DNA of 64,000 bases from Molanna angustata (lineage: Eukaryota > Arthropoda > Insecta > Trichoptera > Molannidae), in assembly GCA_963576475.1 (NCBI GenBank), contig OY754981.1:31658132-31722131 (forward strand), written 5' to 3'. Shown here piece after piece: positions 1-15,600 of this stretch. Within the stretch, counting starts at the first letter, position 1, and every line of letters begins with the position of its first letter. The notes under the pieces were generated by a model. The model saw only the letters and a program-made list of their open reading frames with translations, had not been told where the DNA came from and did not search any database. A program made the translations under genes and the position numbers.

Positions 1-530
1 GAATTGACTTCTGTAATTAAGATTATTAATTAGTAAAAATAAAAATAAAAATTATTAAATTATTTAAATGATTTTTTTTTTAATATTGGTACCTATGTAG
101 GTACAAGTACTCGATTGTAATATTGGTACCTATGTAGGTACAAGTACTCCTGATGTGTGGTCATGAATTGACTTCTGTAATTAAGATTATTAATTAGTAA
201 AAATAAAAATAAAAATTATTAAATTATTTAAATGATTTTTTTTTTAATATTGGTACCTATGTAGGTACAAGTACTCGATTGTAATATTGGTACCTATGTA
301 GGTACAAGTACTCCTGATGTGTGGTCATGAATTGACTTCTGTAATTAAGATTATTAATTAGTAAAAATAAAAATTATTAAATTATTTAAATGATTTTTTT
401 TTTAATATTGGTACCTATGTAGGTACAAGTACTCGATTGTAATATTGGTACCTATGTAGGTACAAGTACTCCTGATGTGTGGTCATGAATTGACTTTCTG
501 TAATTAAGATTATTAATTAGTAAATATCTA
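1..530. repeat. 164-bp tandem repeat, about 3.2 copies, cut by the window edge
   Basis: The unit beginning GAATTGACTTCTGTAATTAA recurs at 1, 165, 329 and about 488. Each unit holds two copies of a shorter motif, TATTGGTACCTATGTAGGTA, which contains a near-palindrome (TACCTATGTAGGTA). The third unit lacks one AAAATA step. The array probably continues left of the window. No coding potential seen. Confidence 0.93.
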
Positions 531-1450
<920 letters not shown>

Positions 1451-1476
1451 TTTGTACTCGCGAAAACCTTAGATTT

Positions 1477-2355
<879 letters not shown>

Positions 2356-2397
2356 AATAATAAGAAAAAATCCTATAAACCCATATATAAAATGATA

Positions 2398-2841
2398 TAT
2401 CATATAAAACTGGTCATTAGAACAGTTGTGACATACGGGTGTGAGGCTTGGACAATGACAAAAAAGTCCGCAGAGGTACTGGACACCTTCGAGAGGAGGG
2501 TGCTGCGCAGAATAGTTACTGGGGCCAGTGAATGATGGCGAAGGCTGGAGAGTGCGCTACAACGATGAACATAATATACAAGGCACAAAGAATATCTGAA
2601 CATGCCAGACTGAATTGGCTAAGATGTGCAGAGAATACCGTCATCACGGGCACCAAAAAGGATCATGGAAGGGCACCCAGGTGGAATAAGGAGGGTCGGG
2701 AGGCCAAGGCTACGGTGGGAAGACGAAGTTAGGAGGGATGCACCCGAACTGCTCCAGACAAGAAAATGGAAGGCCGAGGCGGGAGACAGGAAAGGTTGGG
2801 GACGAAGACTCATGGATGCCATGGCTCGATATGGGCCATAG
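2398..2841 (+). pseudogene. Non-LTR retrotransposon reverse transcriptase, C-terminal remnant (RTE-like)
   Basis: The plus-strand translation reads TYGCEAWTMTKKSAEVLD, then FERRVLRRIVTG. After frame changes near 2530 it continues with ISEHARLNWLRCAE and IRRVGRPRLRWEDEVRRD, and ends DAMARYGP-stop. The order YGCE.W, RRVLRRI, GRPR.RW.D and DR.GW is typical of the region after the polymerase domain in RTE-like and related LINE proteins of insects. At least two frameshifts separate the pieces, so it is a 5'-truncated dead copy. A GAAGAAGAAG tail follows at about 2850. It would have encoded part of the enzyme that copies element RNA into DNA at the target site. Confidence 0.88.
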
Positions 2842-2861
2842 AGTAATTGAAGAAGAAGAAA

Positions 2862-3075
2862 ATATAAAACTGGTATAATGCTAAAGGTTCAACTACCTAT
2901 ATTTGTTTGAATAATTAAATGAATGAATGAATGAATATGGTCGGAAGGGACTGTAGGGATCAAAGGGAAAAAATACGGAATTATAATTAGCGAATCTAGA
3001 TATGAATGTTAAATAATTAAAAGGAAATATACAGATCAACCATTTTGATATATTTGGAGGTAAATAATTAAACAG
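2862..3075 (-). mobile_element. Dispersed repeat, inverted copy of 7085-7345
   Basis: In reverse complement this stretch matches 7085-7345 (shared TTACCTCCAAATATAT, AATTCCGTATTTTT and AGTATACCAGTTTTATA-like blocks). It holds one copy of the CCCTACAGTCCCTTCC motif that is present about four times in the other copy. Confidence 0.75.
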
Positions 3076-3174
3076 GCAGGACAACGTCTGCCGGCTTTTA
3101 CTAGTCTATATATAAATTTTAAATAATTAACTTATAATGAAAATTGTTAGGTAACACAATTATTGATTATTGTT

Positions 3175-4927
3175 ATATTTACCATGTTGGCAACAATCAT
3201 ATATTGTGGTCTGCAATGGACGCATTGGTCGTTGTGTATGTAATGTGTTATTAATATTAGTTGCCATGTTGGTAACATCATATATTATGTTCTGTTTGTG
3301 ATCTGCATTGGTCTTTGTGTATGTAATGTGTTATTAATATTTGTTGCCAAGTTGCAACATCATATATTATGTTCTGTCTGTGGTCTGCAATGGTCGCATT
3401 GGTTGTTGTGTATGTAATGTGTTATTAATATTAGTTGCCATGTTGGCAACATCATATATTATGTTCTGTTTATGGTCTGCAATGGATGCATTGGTCGTTG
3501 TGTATGTAATGTGTTATTAATATTAGTTGCCATGTTGGCAACATCATATATTATATTCTGTCTGTGGTCTGCAATGGACGCATTGGTCGTTGTGTATGTA
3601 ATGTGTTATTAATATTAGTTGCCATGTTGGCAACATCATATATTATGTTCTGTTTGTGGTCTGCAATGGATGCATTGGTCATTGTGTATGTAATGTGTTA
3701 TTAATATTAGTTGCCATGTTGGTAACATCATATATTATGTTCTGTTTGTGGTCTGCATTGGTCGTTGTGTATGTAATGTGTTATTAATATTTGTTGCCAA
3801 GTTGCAACATCATATATTATGTTCTGTCTGTGGTCTGCAATGTTCGCATTGGTTGTTGTGTATGTAATGTGTTATTTATATTAGTTGCCATGTTGGCAAC
3901 ATCATATATTATATTCTGTCTGTGGTCTGCAATGGACGCATTGGTCGTTGTGTATGTAATGTGTTATTAAAATTAGTTGCCATGTTGGCAACATCATATA
4001 TTATGTTCTGTTTGTGGTCTGCAATGGATGCATTGGTCGTTGTGTATGTAATGTGTTATTAATATTAGTTGCCATGTTGGCAACATCATATATTATATTC
4101 TGTCTGTGGTCTGCAATGGACGCATTGGTCGTTGTGTATGTAATGTGTTATTAATATTAGTTGCCATGTTGGCAACATCATATATTATGTTCTGTTTGTG
4201 GTCTGCAATGGATGCATTGGTCATTGTGTATGTAATGTGTTATTAATATTAGTTGCCATGTTGGTAACATCATATATTATGTTCTGTTTGTGGTCTGCAT
4301 TGGTCGTTGTGTATGTAATGTGTTATTAATATTTGTTGCCAAGTTGCAACATCATATATTATGTTCTGTCTGTGGTCTGCAATGTTCGCATTGGTTGTTG
4401 TGTATGTAATGTGTTATTTATATTAGTTGCCATGTTGGCAACATCATATATTATATTCTGTCTGTGGTCTGCAATGGACGCATTGGTCGTTGTGTATGTA
4501 ATGTGTTATTAAAATTAGTTGCCATGTTGGCAACATCATATATTATGTTCTGTTTGTGGTCTGCAATGGATGCATTGGTCGTTGTGTATGTAATGTGTTA
4601 TTAATATTAGTTGCCATGTTGGCAACATCATATATTATATTCTGTCTGTGGTCTGCAATGGACGCATTGGTCGTTGTGTATGTAATGTGTTATTAATATT
4701 AGTTGCCATGTTGGCAACATCATATATTATGTTCTGTTTGTGGTCTGCAATGGATGCATTGGTCATTGTGTATGTAATGTGTTATTAATATTAGTTGCCA
4801 TGTTGGTTGGTTGGTTGGTTTCAACATCATATATTATGTTCTGTCTGTGGTCTGCAATGGACGCATTGGTTGTTGTGTATGTAATGTGTTATTAATATTA
4901 GTTGCCATGTTGGCAACATCATATATT
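3175..4927. repeat. About 91-bp satellite-like array, about 20 units, with higher-order period of about 540 bp
   Basis: The unit contains GTTGCCATGTTGGCAACATC, with a near-palindromic TTGCCATGTTGGCAA core, and the block TGTGTATGTAATGTGTTATT. Variants (AATGGACGC, AATGGATGC, ATTGGTCGT, AATGTTCGC) recur in fixed order. The AATGTTCGCATTGGTTGT variant appears near 3839 and 4381, giving a six-monomer higher-order unit of about 540 bp. A local TTGG expansion interrupts it near 4803-4820. No ORF of note. Confidence 0.95.
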
Positions 4928-4929
4928 AT

Positions 4930-5160
4930 TGATTGAAATATTGCTCTATACTTTATATTTTTTTAGAAATTTAAGTTAAATGTCTAAAATCGGGGTATGC
5001 TTATTATTTTCCTACAAGAATATATACAGAACATAATCAAAAAGTTAAGGTATATTTCTCTTTATTAATATCCAAACTAACTAGGTTATTTTTTTCAAAA
5101 TGATTCGTTGAATAATAATGATGGTATATCAAATTGAAAAAATAGGTACGTTGGCAGCAG
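4930..5160. mobile_element. Dispersed repeat, one arm of the foldback element seen at the right end
   Basis: The block CAAAAAGTTAAGGTATATTT through GGTACGTTGGCAGCAG also occurs at 63.86-64.0 kb, and its reverse complement at about 63.37-63.52 kb. Here only one arm is present. Confidence 0.75.
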
Positions 5161-5164
5161 TCAC

Positions 5165-5830
5165 CCTCTTAAGTCATCTTAGATATTATGTATAGGCGAC
5201 TGCCATACAAATTGTATGAAGCGATGTCGTCACTAAATTCAATTTGCATAAAAATTGTTAAATAATAATTGAGATGTACTTCTTACAATATTCATATTTT
5301 TTATAGAAAATTAAATTATCTAGTTGGGGTGTTTCGACTTTTTTCGATATTTTTTTTATAAAATATTGGAAATATAGGCAGTTAAACTCATAAATTTATC
5401 ATAAAAAAATACTTTTCTTAATAAAAAATGTTAGAGAAACCCTGGAATTTTTTTGAAAAAACTTATTTGAAATTTTGTATTTTTCGACCACTTTTCAGCG
5501 TTCTAGCTTTTATGGTTTCTGAGATATATGGAAAAATAAAGTAAAAATTCAAAAGTTGATAACCCCTGACTGAAACAAAAATTCAAAATTCTGAGTATAA
5601 AAGTTTTGTAGGCCTATAACTGTTTACATATTCTGAAATTTTGGGCTCTGTAAATTGAGCGGATCAAAAGTTATAAGGGGGGGACGGACACACAGACAGA
5701 ATTCTGAGTATATCCATGTATGGGAACATATATGCTGGGAGGCCTCTAGTTGGTGTTATTAGCATGCAAAAAGTCCACTACGCCATACAAAATGTTCCTT
5801 GGTATACACAAAATTTGAAACGGTCTGTGA
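5165..5830 (+). mobile_element. Dispersed family 2 (GGCGACTGCCATAC element), partial copy
   Basis: Shares long blocks with 21.5-22.5 kb and 24.0-24.8 kb, and inverted with 47.8-48.8 kb. Blocks include GGCGACTGCCATACAAATTG, TTCTGAGATATATGGAAAAA and TTGATAACCCCTGACTGAAA. A CACACAGACA tract lies at about 5690. No intact ORF. Probably a non-autonomous transposon; class not resolved. Confidence 0.8.
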
Positions 5831-5972
5831 TTGGTTGATCACTGATTGTTTGATCATTGATGATTCATTGTGAAGCATTTCACTGAGTGTTTTCACATAC
5901 CTATTATAATATTTCCCATTTACAATATCAACAAAAGCAACACGGGATTTATTAATGATCCTAAATATGACA

Positions 5973-6829
5973 GACTATGATCCTAAAGTGAATTAATTAA
6001 TGGACAGTCAGACTATGATCCTAAAGTGAATTAATTAATGGACAGTCAGACTATGATCCTAAAGTGAATTAATTAATGGACAGTCAGACTATGATCCTAA
6101 AGTGAATTAATTAATGGACAGTCAGACTATGATCCTAAAGTGAATTAATTAATGGACAGTCAGACTATGATCCTAAAGTGAATTAATTAATGGACAGTCA
6201 GACTATGATCCTAAAGTGAATTAATTAATGGACAGTCAGACTATGATCCTAAAGTGAATTAATTAATGGACAGTCAGACTATGATCCTAAAGTGAATTAA
6301 TTAATGGACAGTCAGACTATGATCCTAAAGTGAATTAATTAATGGACAGTCAGACTATGATCCTAAAGTGAATTAATTAATGGACAGTCAGACTATGATC
6401 CTAAAGTGAATTAATTAATGGACAGTCAGACTATGATCCTAAAGTGAATTAATTAATGGACAGTCAGACTATGATCCTAAAGTGAATTAATTAATGGACA
6501 GTCAGACTATGATCCTAAAGTGAATTAATTAATGGACAGTCAGACTATGATCCTAAAGTGAATTAATTAATGGACAGTCAGACTATGATCCTAAAGTGAA
6601 TTAATTAATGGACAGTCAGACTATGATCCTAAAGTGAATTAATTAATGGACAGTCAGACTATGATCCTAAAGTGAATTAATTAATGGACAGTCAGACTAT
6701 GATCCTAAAGTGAATTAATTAATGGACAGTCAGACTATGATCCTAAAGTGAATTAATTAATGGACAGTCAGACTATGATCCTAAAGTGAATTAATTAATG
6801 GACAGTCAGACTATGATCCTAAAGTGAAT
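5973..6829. repeat. 38-bp minisatellite, about 22.5 copies
   Basis: Unit GACTATGATCCTAAAGTGAA followed by TTAATTAATGGACAGTCA, essentially identical in every copy. Such homogeneity suggests recent amplification. Confidence 0.97.
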
Positions 6830-7084
6830 GAACTATGTTGATGCTTTTTTTACGGATTATCTGGATTTTTGCAGGTCAATGTTTTAAAATATAATAGAAA
6901 TATATTTGCTATCGGGATATTGATTGAATAATAATTTGTAATTAATTAAGTACCTACATAATATAAAAGTTGTGTGCATTAAATAACTAAGCATAATTTT
7001 GCATCATTCTTAATAATACATATATATTGCGAAAGTTTGAATTATAACTAGCCGAGACTGACTAGATACTAACAGAATCTATCT
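6830..7084. other. AT-rich spacer, nothing recognised
   Basis: No ORF, RNA or transposon signature seen between the 38-bp array and the next dispersed repeat. Confidence 0.5.
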
Positions 7085-7345
7085 ATCTTTGTAATTACCT
7101 CCAAATATATAAAAATGGTTGATCGGTATGTTTCTTTTTTATTATTTAACATTCTTATCTAAATTAGCTTATTATAATTCCGTATTTTTGTCCCTTCCAT
7201 CCCTACAGTCCCTTCCATCCCTACAGTCCCTTCCATCCCTACAGTCCCTTCCGTCTCTATTCATTCACTCATTTATTATTTTATTTAATTACTCAAACAT
7301 ATATAGGTACTAGAACTTTTAGCAGTATACCAGTTTTATATAATA
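7085..7345 (+). mobile_element. Dispersed repeat with internal 18-bp minisatellite (about 7187-7252)
   Basis: Inverted partner of 2862-3075. Inside it the unit TCCCTTCCATCCCTACAG is repeated three to four times, while the partner has it once. This is a small example of array growth inside a dispersed element. Confidence 0.8.
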
Positions 7346-7366
7346 TACCATTATATATTTTTTACT

Positions 7367-7977
7367 CTCCATACTATGGAATAGGGGAGAGTCATGATTT
7401 CACAATTTTTAAGCGTATTTTTTTACATAAATTTCTTAACGGGTATCATGTAGAGAGTGCACACTGTGAGTTTGGTCATGATGTGTTTGTATGTATGGTG
7501 TATGGCGTACGGAAAATCTTTTTGTGTACTCTCTACAGCTATAAGTCCGATCGACTTCATATTAACGTCATATGTGTAAAGTGTTTGTCTATGTTAATAT
7601 AAAAATATACTATCGTTAGAAAATTTATATTCCTGGTAGTAAAATTTAGAATGAAAAAAAATATATATAATTAGATAAATTTCTTATGTATGGAAAAGTT
7701 CAGTTATTTGATTTCATGTTGTAGTGTAAAGAGCTTGAACTTAAAACTGATTTGCTTTCCATAGAAAACATAAAATTTCTTCATATGATATCACGTGTTA
7801 AAATTTTCAAAATTCTCTCATGTTCTTTAAAACAAAATTTATCTGATTTTATTAAAATATTTCATATAACATAAGCATTCTTTACCATATTGAGATTGTC
7901 AACATTTCAAGAAGAAAAAATGAACGCTTACTATGGTGTGGAGAGTTTAGTGTTGGCCACAACCCACTCGTTTTATG
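7367..7977 (+). mobile_element. Family 1 element (TACTCTCC hairpin ... GGCCACAACCCACTCGTTTT), about 610 bp
   Basis: It begins with an imperfect terminal hairpin, CTCTCCATACTATGGAATAGGGGAGAG, followed by TCATGATTTCACAATTTTTA. It ends with GGTGTGGAGAGTTTAGTGTT then GGCCACAACCCACTCG. Other copies or ends lie at 9.39, 20.4, 23.5, 30.2-30.5, 33.2-33.7, 35.8-40.9, 51.0/51.8 and 55.7 kb. About 7600-7930 is one complete, unamplified copy of the sequence that forms the 313-bp array at 35.8-40.1 kb. No intact ORF; non-autonomous. Some copies carry an RTE-like CxDRxMWxSVLxxYP fragment next to the hairpin end, so the family may be LINE-derived. Confidence 0.8.
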
Positions 7978-8021
7978 TATGATTTTTTCTTATTAATTTT
8001 TTATTTATGCATTTATTTGTT

Positions 8022-9334
8022 TATTCACTGATTTATTTCTTTATTCAAGTATTTACTTATTCGATCATTGATTTATTGATATGGTTATTTTATTCACTGA
8101 TTTATTTCTTTATTCAAGTATTTACTTATTCGATCATTGATTTATTGATATGGTTATTTTATTCACTGATTTATTTCTTTATTCAAGTATTTACTTATTC
8201 GATCATTGATTTATTGATATGGTTATTTTATTCACTGATTTATTTCTTTATTCAAGTATTTACTTATTCGATCATTGATTTATTGATATGGTTATTTTAT
8301 TCACTGATTTATTTCTTTATTCAAGTATTTACTTATTCGATCATTGATTTATTGATATGGTTATTTTATTCACTGATTTATTTCTTTATTCAAGTATTTA
8401 CTTATTCGATCATTGATTTATTGATATGGTTATTTTATTCACTGATTTATTTCTTTATTCAAGTATTTACTTATTCGATCATTGATTTATTGATATGGTT
8501 ATTTTATTCACTGATTTATTTCTTTATTCAAGTATTTACTTATTCGATCATTGATTTATTGATATGGTTATTTTATTCACTGATTTATTTCTTTATTCAA
8601 GTATTTACTTATTCGATCATTGATTTATTGATATGGTTATTTTATTCACTGATTTATTTCTTTATTCAAGTATTTACTTATTCGATCATTGATTTATTGA
8701 TATGGTTATTTTATTCACTGATTTATTTCTTTATTCAAGTATTTACTTATTCGATCATTGATTTATTGATATGGTTATTTTATTCACTGATTTATTTCTT
8801 TATTCAAGTATTTACTTATTCGATCATTGATTTATTGATATGGTTATTTTATTCACTGATTTATTTCTTTATTCAAGTATTTACTTATTCGATCATTGAT
8901 TTATTGATATGGTTATTTTATTCACTGATTTATTTCTTTATTCAAGTATTTACTTATTCGATCATTGATTTATTGATATGGTTATTTTATTCACTGATTT
9001 ATTTCTTTATTCAAGTATTTACTTATTCGATCATTGATTTATTGATATGGTTATTTTATTCACTGATTTATTTCTTTATTCAAGTATTTACTTATTCGAT
9101 CATTGATTTATTGATATGGTTATTTTATTCACTGATTTATTTCTTTATTCAAGTATTTACTTATTCGATCATTGATTTATTGATATGGTTATTTTATTCA
9201 CTGATTTATTTCTTTATTCAAGTATTTACTTATTCGATCATTGATTTATTGATATGGTTATTTTATTCACTGATTTATTTCTTTATTCAAGTATTTACTT
9301 ATTCGATCATTGATTTATTGATATGGTTATTTTT
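8022..9334. repeat. 69-bp minisatellite, 19 near-identical copies
   Basis: Unit ATTCACTGATTTATTTCTTT..TTTACTTATTCGATCATTGA..TATGGTTATTTT. Because 69 is divisible by three and the unit lacks plus-frame-1 stops, a 469-codon open frame (8007-9416) runs through it with a 23-residue hydrophobic repeat. I treat this as a by-product of the repeat, not a gene: codon composition equals that of the surrounding TTTATT-rich DNA and no start context, splice site or non-repeat domain is present. The array lies between two family 1 copies. Confidence 0.96.
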
Positions 9335-9386
9335 TTTTAATTTTTCTTTATTTATTTATTCGATTCTTGATTTATTTACATATTAT

Positions 9387-10756
<1,370 letters not shown>

Positions 10757-11069
10757 AACTTGTCGATTTGAATTGACACTGGATGAAAAAGTGTCGAAAC
10801 AATTTTTTATATTAAATCCAGTTTTATTATTCATTTTTGTAAAAATTGAATTAAGTTACAACCGCATTTGATACAAATTGTATGTATGAGTACCTTCTCT
10901 TATAGGTTGATATGCTTCAACACTATAGGTACCTACATATTATAACAATTTGCGACAGTTGGTTCGTAAAAATATTTTTTTTGCCAATAATGCATGATAA
11001 TAATCAAATTTAAAAAAATCAAAATCGTGTTATGTTTTTAATTAATATAGGTACTTAGGTAATTACATG

Positions 11070-11335
11070 AAGGAATGAGCCACATGGGGAGAATGAATGA
11101 GGAACACCTGAGGAAGAAAATATACAATGCGGAAAGGAATGGATTAAGAGGTCAGGGACGCCCAAGAAAGGGATGGCACGACCATGTGAACCAGATACTG
11201 AATGACGGAAATATTAGAAGCATGAATAACAGATGAACATTTATGAGACGATGCATGAATATTGACTAGGCAATGTGTGTCAAGATAGGAAAATGTGGCG
11301 TTCGGTTCTCTCTGCCTACCCCGTGAGGGACATGG
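11070..11335 (+). pseudogene. Non-LTR reverse transcriptase C-terminal remnant (RTE-like)
   Basis: The plus frame reads GMSHMGRMNEEHLRKKIY, then GLRGQGRPRKGWHDHVNQIL, to a stop at about 11236. The following bases still spell a degraded RRCMNID..AMCVKIGK..VRFSLPTP, matching the usual LINE ending with C.DR.MWRSVLSAYP. H.GRM...GRPR.GW.D.V is characteristic of the segment after the polymerase domain. Internal stops make it non-functional. It is a different subfamily from the copy at 2.4-2.8 kb. Confidence 0.8.
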
Positions 11336-11387
11336 TGTGATGGTATGTATGTATTTATGGGTAATTATTAGGTATTTGTTATCTACG

Positions 11388-11614
11388 TAGTGGAGAGTTT
11401 AGCGTTGGCCACAACCCACTCGTTTTTAAATTTTCTTGCAATATCAAATAAATAATTTATCAATAACATTTTTGTGAGAAGTTAAATAATTAAATTAAAC
11501 CTCAAATATGTTTTCTGTTATGCACTCAACGAATCCCTAAAATACAATAACAATCCCAAATAGATAATTTTTGTAAATTATTGTGTGAGATATTAAATAA
11601 ATAAATAAATTTTA
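11388..11614. mobile_element. Dispersed element flank (family 1 end plus inverse of 1.94-2.23 kb)
   Basis: Starts with GTGGAGAGTTTAGCGTTGGC, the family 1 end motif. It continues into sequence that is the reverse complement of about 1940-2230, including ATCCCAAATAGATAATTTTTG-like blocks, and leads directly into the 46-bp array. Confidence 0.65.
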
Positions 11615-11948
11615 ATTTTATCCCTTCTCATGTGAGCGCAGAACAAATCCACTAAATATCATTTTATCCCTTCTCATGGGAGCGCAGAAAAAAACCCACT
11701 AAATATCATTTTATCCCTTCTCATGTGAGCGCAGAACAAACCCACTAAATATCATTTTATCCCTTCTCATGGGAGCGCAGAACAAACCCACTAAATATCA
11801 TTTTATCCCTTCTCATGTGAGCGCAGAACAAACCCACTAAATATCATTTTATCCCTTCTCATGTGAGCGCAGAACAAACCCACTAAATATCATTTTATCC
11901 CTTCTCATGTGAGCGCAGAACAAACCCACTAAATATCATTTTATCCCT
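11615..11948. repeat. 46-bp minisatellite, about 7 copies
   Basis: Unit TTTATCCCTTCTCATGTGAG then CGCAGAACAAACCCACTAAA. Copies alternate partly between CATGTGAG and CATGGGAG. A diverged single-copy relative (CTTCTTCTGTGCGTTGAACT, ACCCACTAAA) is found inverted at about 2030-2070. Confidence 0.95.
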
Positions 11949-11954
11949 GGGGGG

Positions 11955-12215
11955 TATCACATATAGTTTGATTGTGTCATTCTTAAAGACAAAATTAATT
12001 TTATTGGTTGTTTTATGTGCAAATCGCCCCCCTCCATGCCGTTATGGCTATCTAATAACTATCACATATAGTTTGATTGTGTCATTCTTAAAGACAAAAT
12101 TAATTTTATTGGTTGTTTTATGTGCAAATCGCCCCCCTTCATGCCGTTATGGCTCAATAACTATCACATATAGTTTGATTGTGTCATTCTTAAAGACAAA
12201 ATTAATTTTCTCATA
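11955..12215. repeat. 102-105-bp tandem repeat, 2.5 copies
   Basis: TATCACATATAGTTTGATTG recurs at 11955, 12060 and 12162. The unit includes GCAAATCGCCCCCCTCCATG. No gene is implied by the short open frame through it. Confidence 0.93.
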
Positions 12216-12584
12216 CAATAACAATGAAAGGTTAAATGATATGCAATATTTTATAATTCATTTATTAAATATAATTCTCCATGTCGCACATAATTTATTT
12301 TATAATATGGTGGTTCTTTAATAAGGTTCTGTCATATCATCTTAATACATTCCTTAATCTTCCATACATAAACATTTATATTTATATAAAAATAACTATA
12401 AAATACACTTGGACATACATACATACATATTTATATATATTTTTATATCAGATGCTCTAATTTCATTGTTATGTTTCTCCAAAATTTATATTTTAATTCA
12501 TACTTCATATTTTTACTTAGTGAGATTTATCTTATGACATGTATTTTAAGTTAAAGAAGAAAAAACTATCAAACTATCCAATGG

Positions 12585-12617
<33 letters not shown>

Positions 12618-15600
12618 CTTTTAATAAATACAGAAAATAATTATATTAAAATTGCTTAATAAATTATATATTTCTTAAATTTACCAAACTATTTTCTACA
12701 AGATATGTAAATTAATCACAATGTGGTTTTTGTGTTATATTTTTTATTGATATGTGTTTTATATTTAAGTCTAAGGATACCTACACAATCATTTTCTTAA
12801 GGGTAATTTTTTGATATGTATTGGTACAGTAGTTTTTTTTTCTTTTCTTTTTATTTTAATATATAATTTTGTGACATTATAAAGTATTCAATATTTCTAT
12901 TCAATATATATGTGAAAAATAAATAAAAATATATACATATCGTTATATTACGTCAAATAGAATCTAATAAAATGCTTAAAAATATAAATACAATTCATTC
13001 GTTGCAAGCGAAATTCTAACAAGCTAAATGAAACATTTTGAAAGATAAGTAAATGTTGTTTAGTAAAAATAACTATTGAAAATTAGAACGTGAAAGAAAA
13101 TGTTATTGTAAAGATGGCGGTTGTGTCAGTTTGTTCATTTTCTTTATTTGTATCTAATGGCGTTCTCATTCTCAATAGACATTTTCAAAATGATAAATTA
13201 TATTATTTGATTGGGTGACATTCAACATTTGATGAATAACATATTTTCCAGCCAGACAAATAGATTATTCACAAAAATAATATGACATGATAAAAAATAA
13301 AGGGAGCATCCCTTTTTATGCTTTTATCTTTTAATATCTTGTCATTACAAATTTTCATTTCTGTGGCCCTAGAAAAATGAATATTTGAAACAAAATATTA
13401 AACAAATCATTCACATTTTCATTTATTTGATTGCATCACCTTTGTTTATTGCTGTTATTTTGCACAATAATTATAAAACCATTATGTATTGTTCAAGACA
13501 ATTTTATATGTAAAATACTATAAAGTAATACTTATTTGCATGAAGTTTGGAGAAGTCACGATCAACTGATTATACAATAATATTATTGGTTGGTACAAAA
13601 CAAAATATTGTTGCATTCACAGAAAAAAAATATTGCTCGTCAAATTAATTCCAAGTAAAAACATGTTGAGTGTAGAAAAGATATAAAATTCAACACAAAA
13701 GAATCTAATAATTATACCTATCAACATTGAGAATCGTTCATCTATTTGTAAAATTATTTTTTACAATAACTTTAATTTAATATTTAAAGATTCAAAAAAT
13801 ACTGTTACCTATTAATTTTATAATCAACTATCAACATTGTCAAACATTTGACAAGTGCACTCTCATTTTTATCAAAAAAGTCATCAACGTTTTGGGTTTG
13901 ATGACATAATGCCCCCAAGTCAAATTGAAAACGCTGTTCGTAATCGCCAAGCGCTAATTTTTTTTTGTATGGGATTTGACGTTTGATGTTTGTTATTGTA
14001 GAAAAAATTTCTACAACAAACGTCAAATCACATACAAAAAAAAATAGCGCTTGGCGATAACGACTGGCGTTTTCAATTTGACTCAGGGCCAATGTCACAT
14101 GACATTGTTCAGAGGGAGCCGATACAAACACATTCTGACTCAAATTACAAGTCTGACGATCGATCGCACACCTTATTGACTATCTACCAATACATACAAT
14201 TGCAAGTTAATATAATGATATGATAATTGTATCTTTATGTTTATTACATCTAATAAAGGTACAGTAACTCTGACACCCTCACACAATCAATCTCTTATTT
14301 ATCTAAAAACACCAGATGATAATATCAACATCTATGTATGAAATTATTAATTATTTTAAATTCACAAATAAACGTCCAGAGTATATTGAACAAGTACAAG
14401 AAAAAACATTGTATTACAATAGCACAAACATTATAAAATGTTCAAAATACATTTCAAGGCTGAATTTCTTTATTCCTGAGCTGTGATTACAAACAATTGT
14501 TTTAAAAAACAGTAAGTATATGATTTACATAGTTACAAAAAATGCTTCAAAAACTATTCATATTGAAAATTTGCATGCACAACTTATCATTGAATTTGTT
14601 CCAAAATTATTGTATTTCTTGAAAAGTTCACTAATTCTTTCAAATTCAATTACTTCACAGCTCAAAAAGGTTTAGAGATTCTCAAATAACTTTTAGTAAA
14701 TATATATAGGTAATGAAAACTCCATAGATATATTATATCTAATTAAAGAAAACGTTTTTATAAATTCGAAAGACACGCATACAACAATCATGATTTTACA
14801 TATTTAATATAATATTTTACCAAATAAAAATATTTTAACATCTTCGTGTTTCGCTCCCAACTTTTTCAAAATACTCTTTCGATCTTCAAACTTTCCATCT
14901 TCAAACTTTTCGTCCAACAGAAAATGTCAAAATGAATGACAATAAATTAAGTTTTTTCAAATTTATCAATTTATTTATAATAAATTTTATTCAATAGGTA
15001 TATAAAACAAGATGACATGTGTGAGATTGAAAGAAAGCAATTGAATATAATTCTAATTATTCATATTAAGTACCTAAACTGCCATATGTTTACCTAAAAC
15101 AAATATTGGTGTATATAATTATTACACCCAATTTAGTGCAATTATTACCATCGTTTGAGATATATCTCAGAGTGCTCTATTTTTTTCTAAAATTCTATAA
15201 AAAATTATTAGCATATTTGAAAATTTTAACATGACAATTTTAAATCTTTAAACATCTTCTAAAAATCACTTAAATTAAATTTTTAGTTATTTGATATGTT
15301 TTTAAATTTACATTTTTTTGTTACATACACCGAAACCTGCTTCCGATAAAGATAATTAGTAAAACAATATGAAACTTAGAAAAGGGAGGAAAAGTGGGAT
15401 AAAGGATTTTTTTATAGGAATGAAGCATAATGTGACAATTTCAAACTATGCTACACGCTATGGGGTTTTAAATTGTTAAATTATCGAGATAATAAGTATG
15501 TTGTATGAAAGTAAAAAAAATATACATCTAATTAGAAAATATTTCAAAAACGTCACCAATTCTCCACTATCTTTGTTTTCTAGTTAACTACTCGTGCATT

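Noticed and set aside
5973..6829. CRISPR array
   Set aside because: The 38-bp units are contiguous and identical, with no unique spacers; the same holds for all other arrays here.
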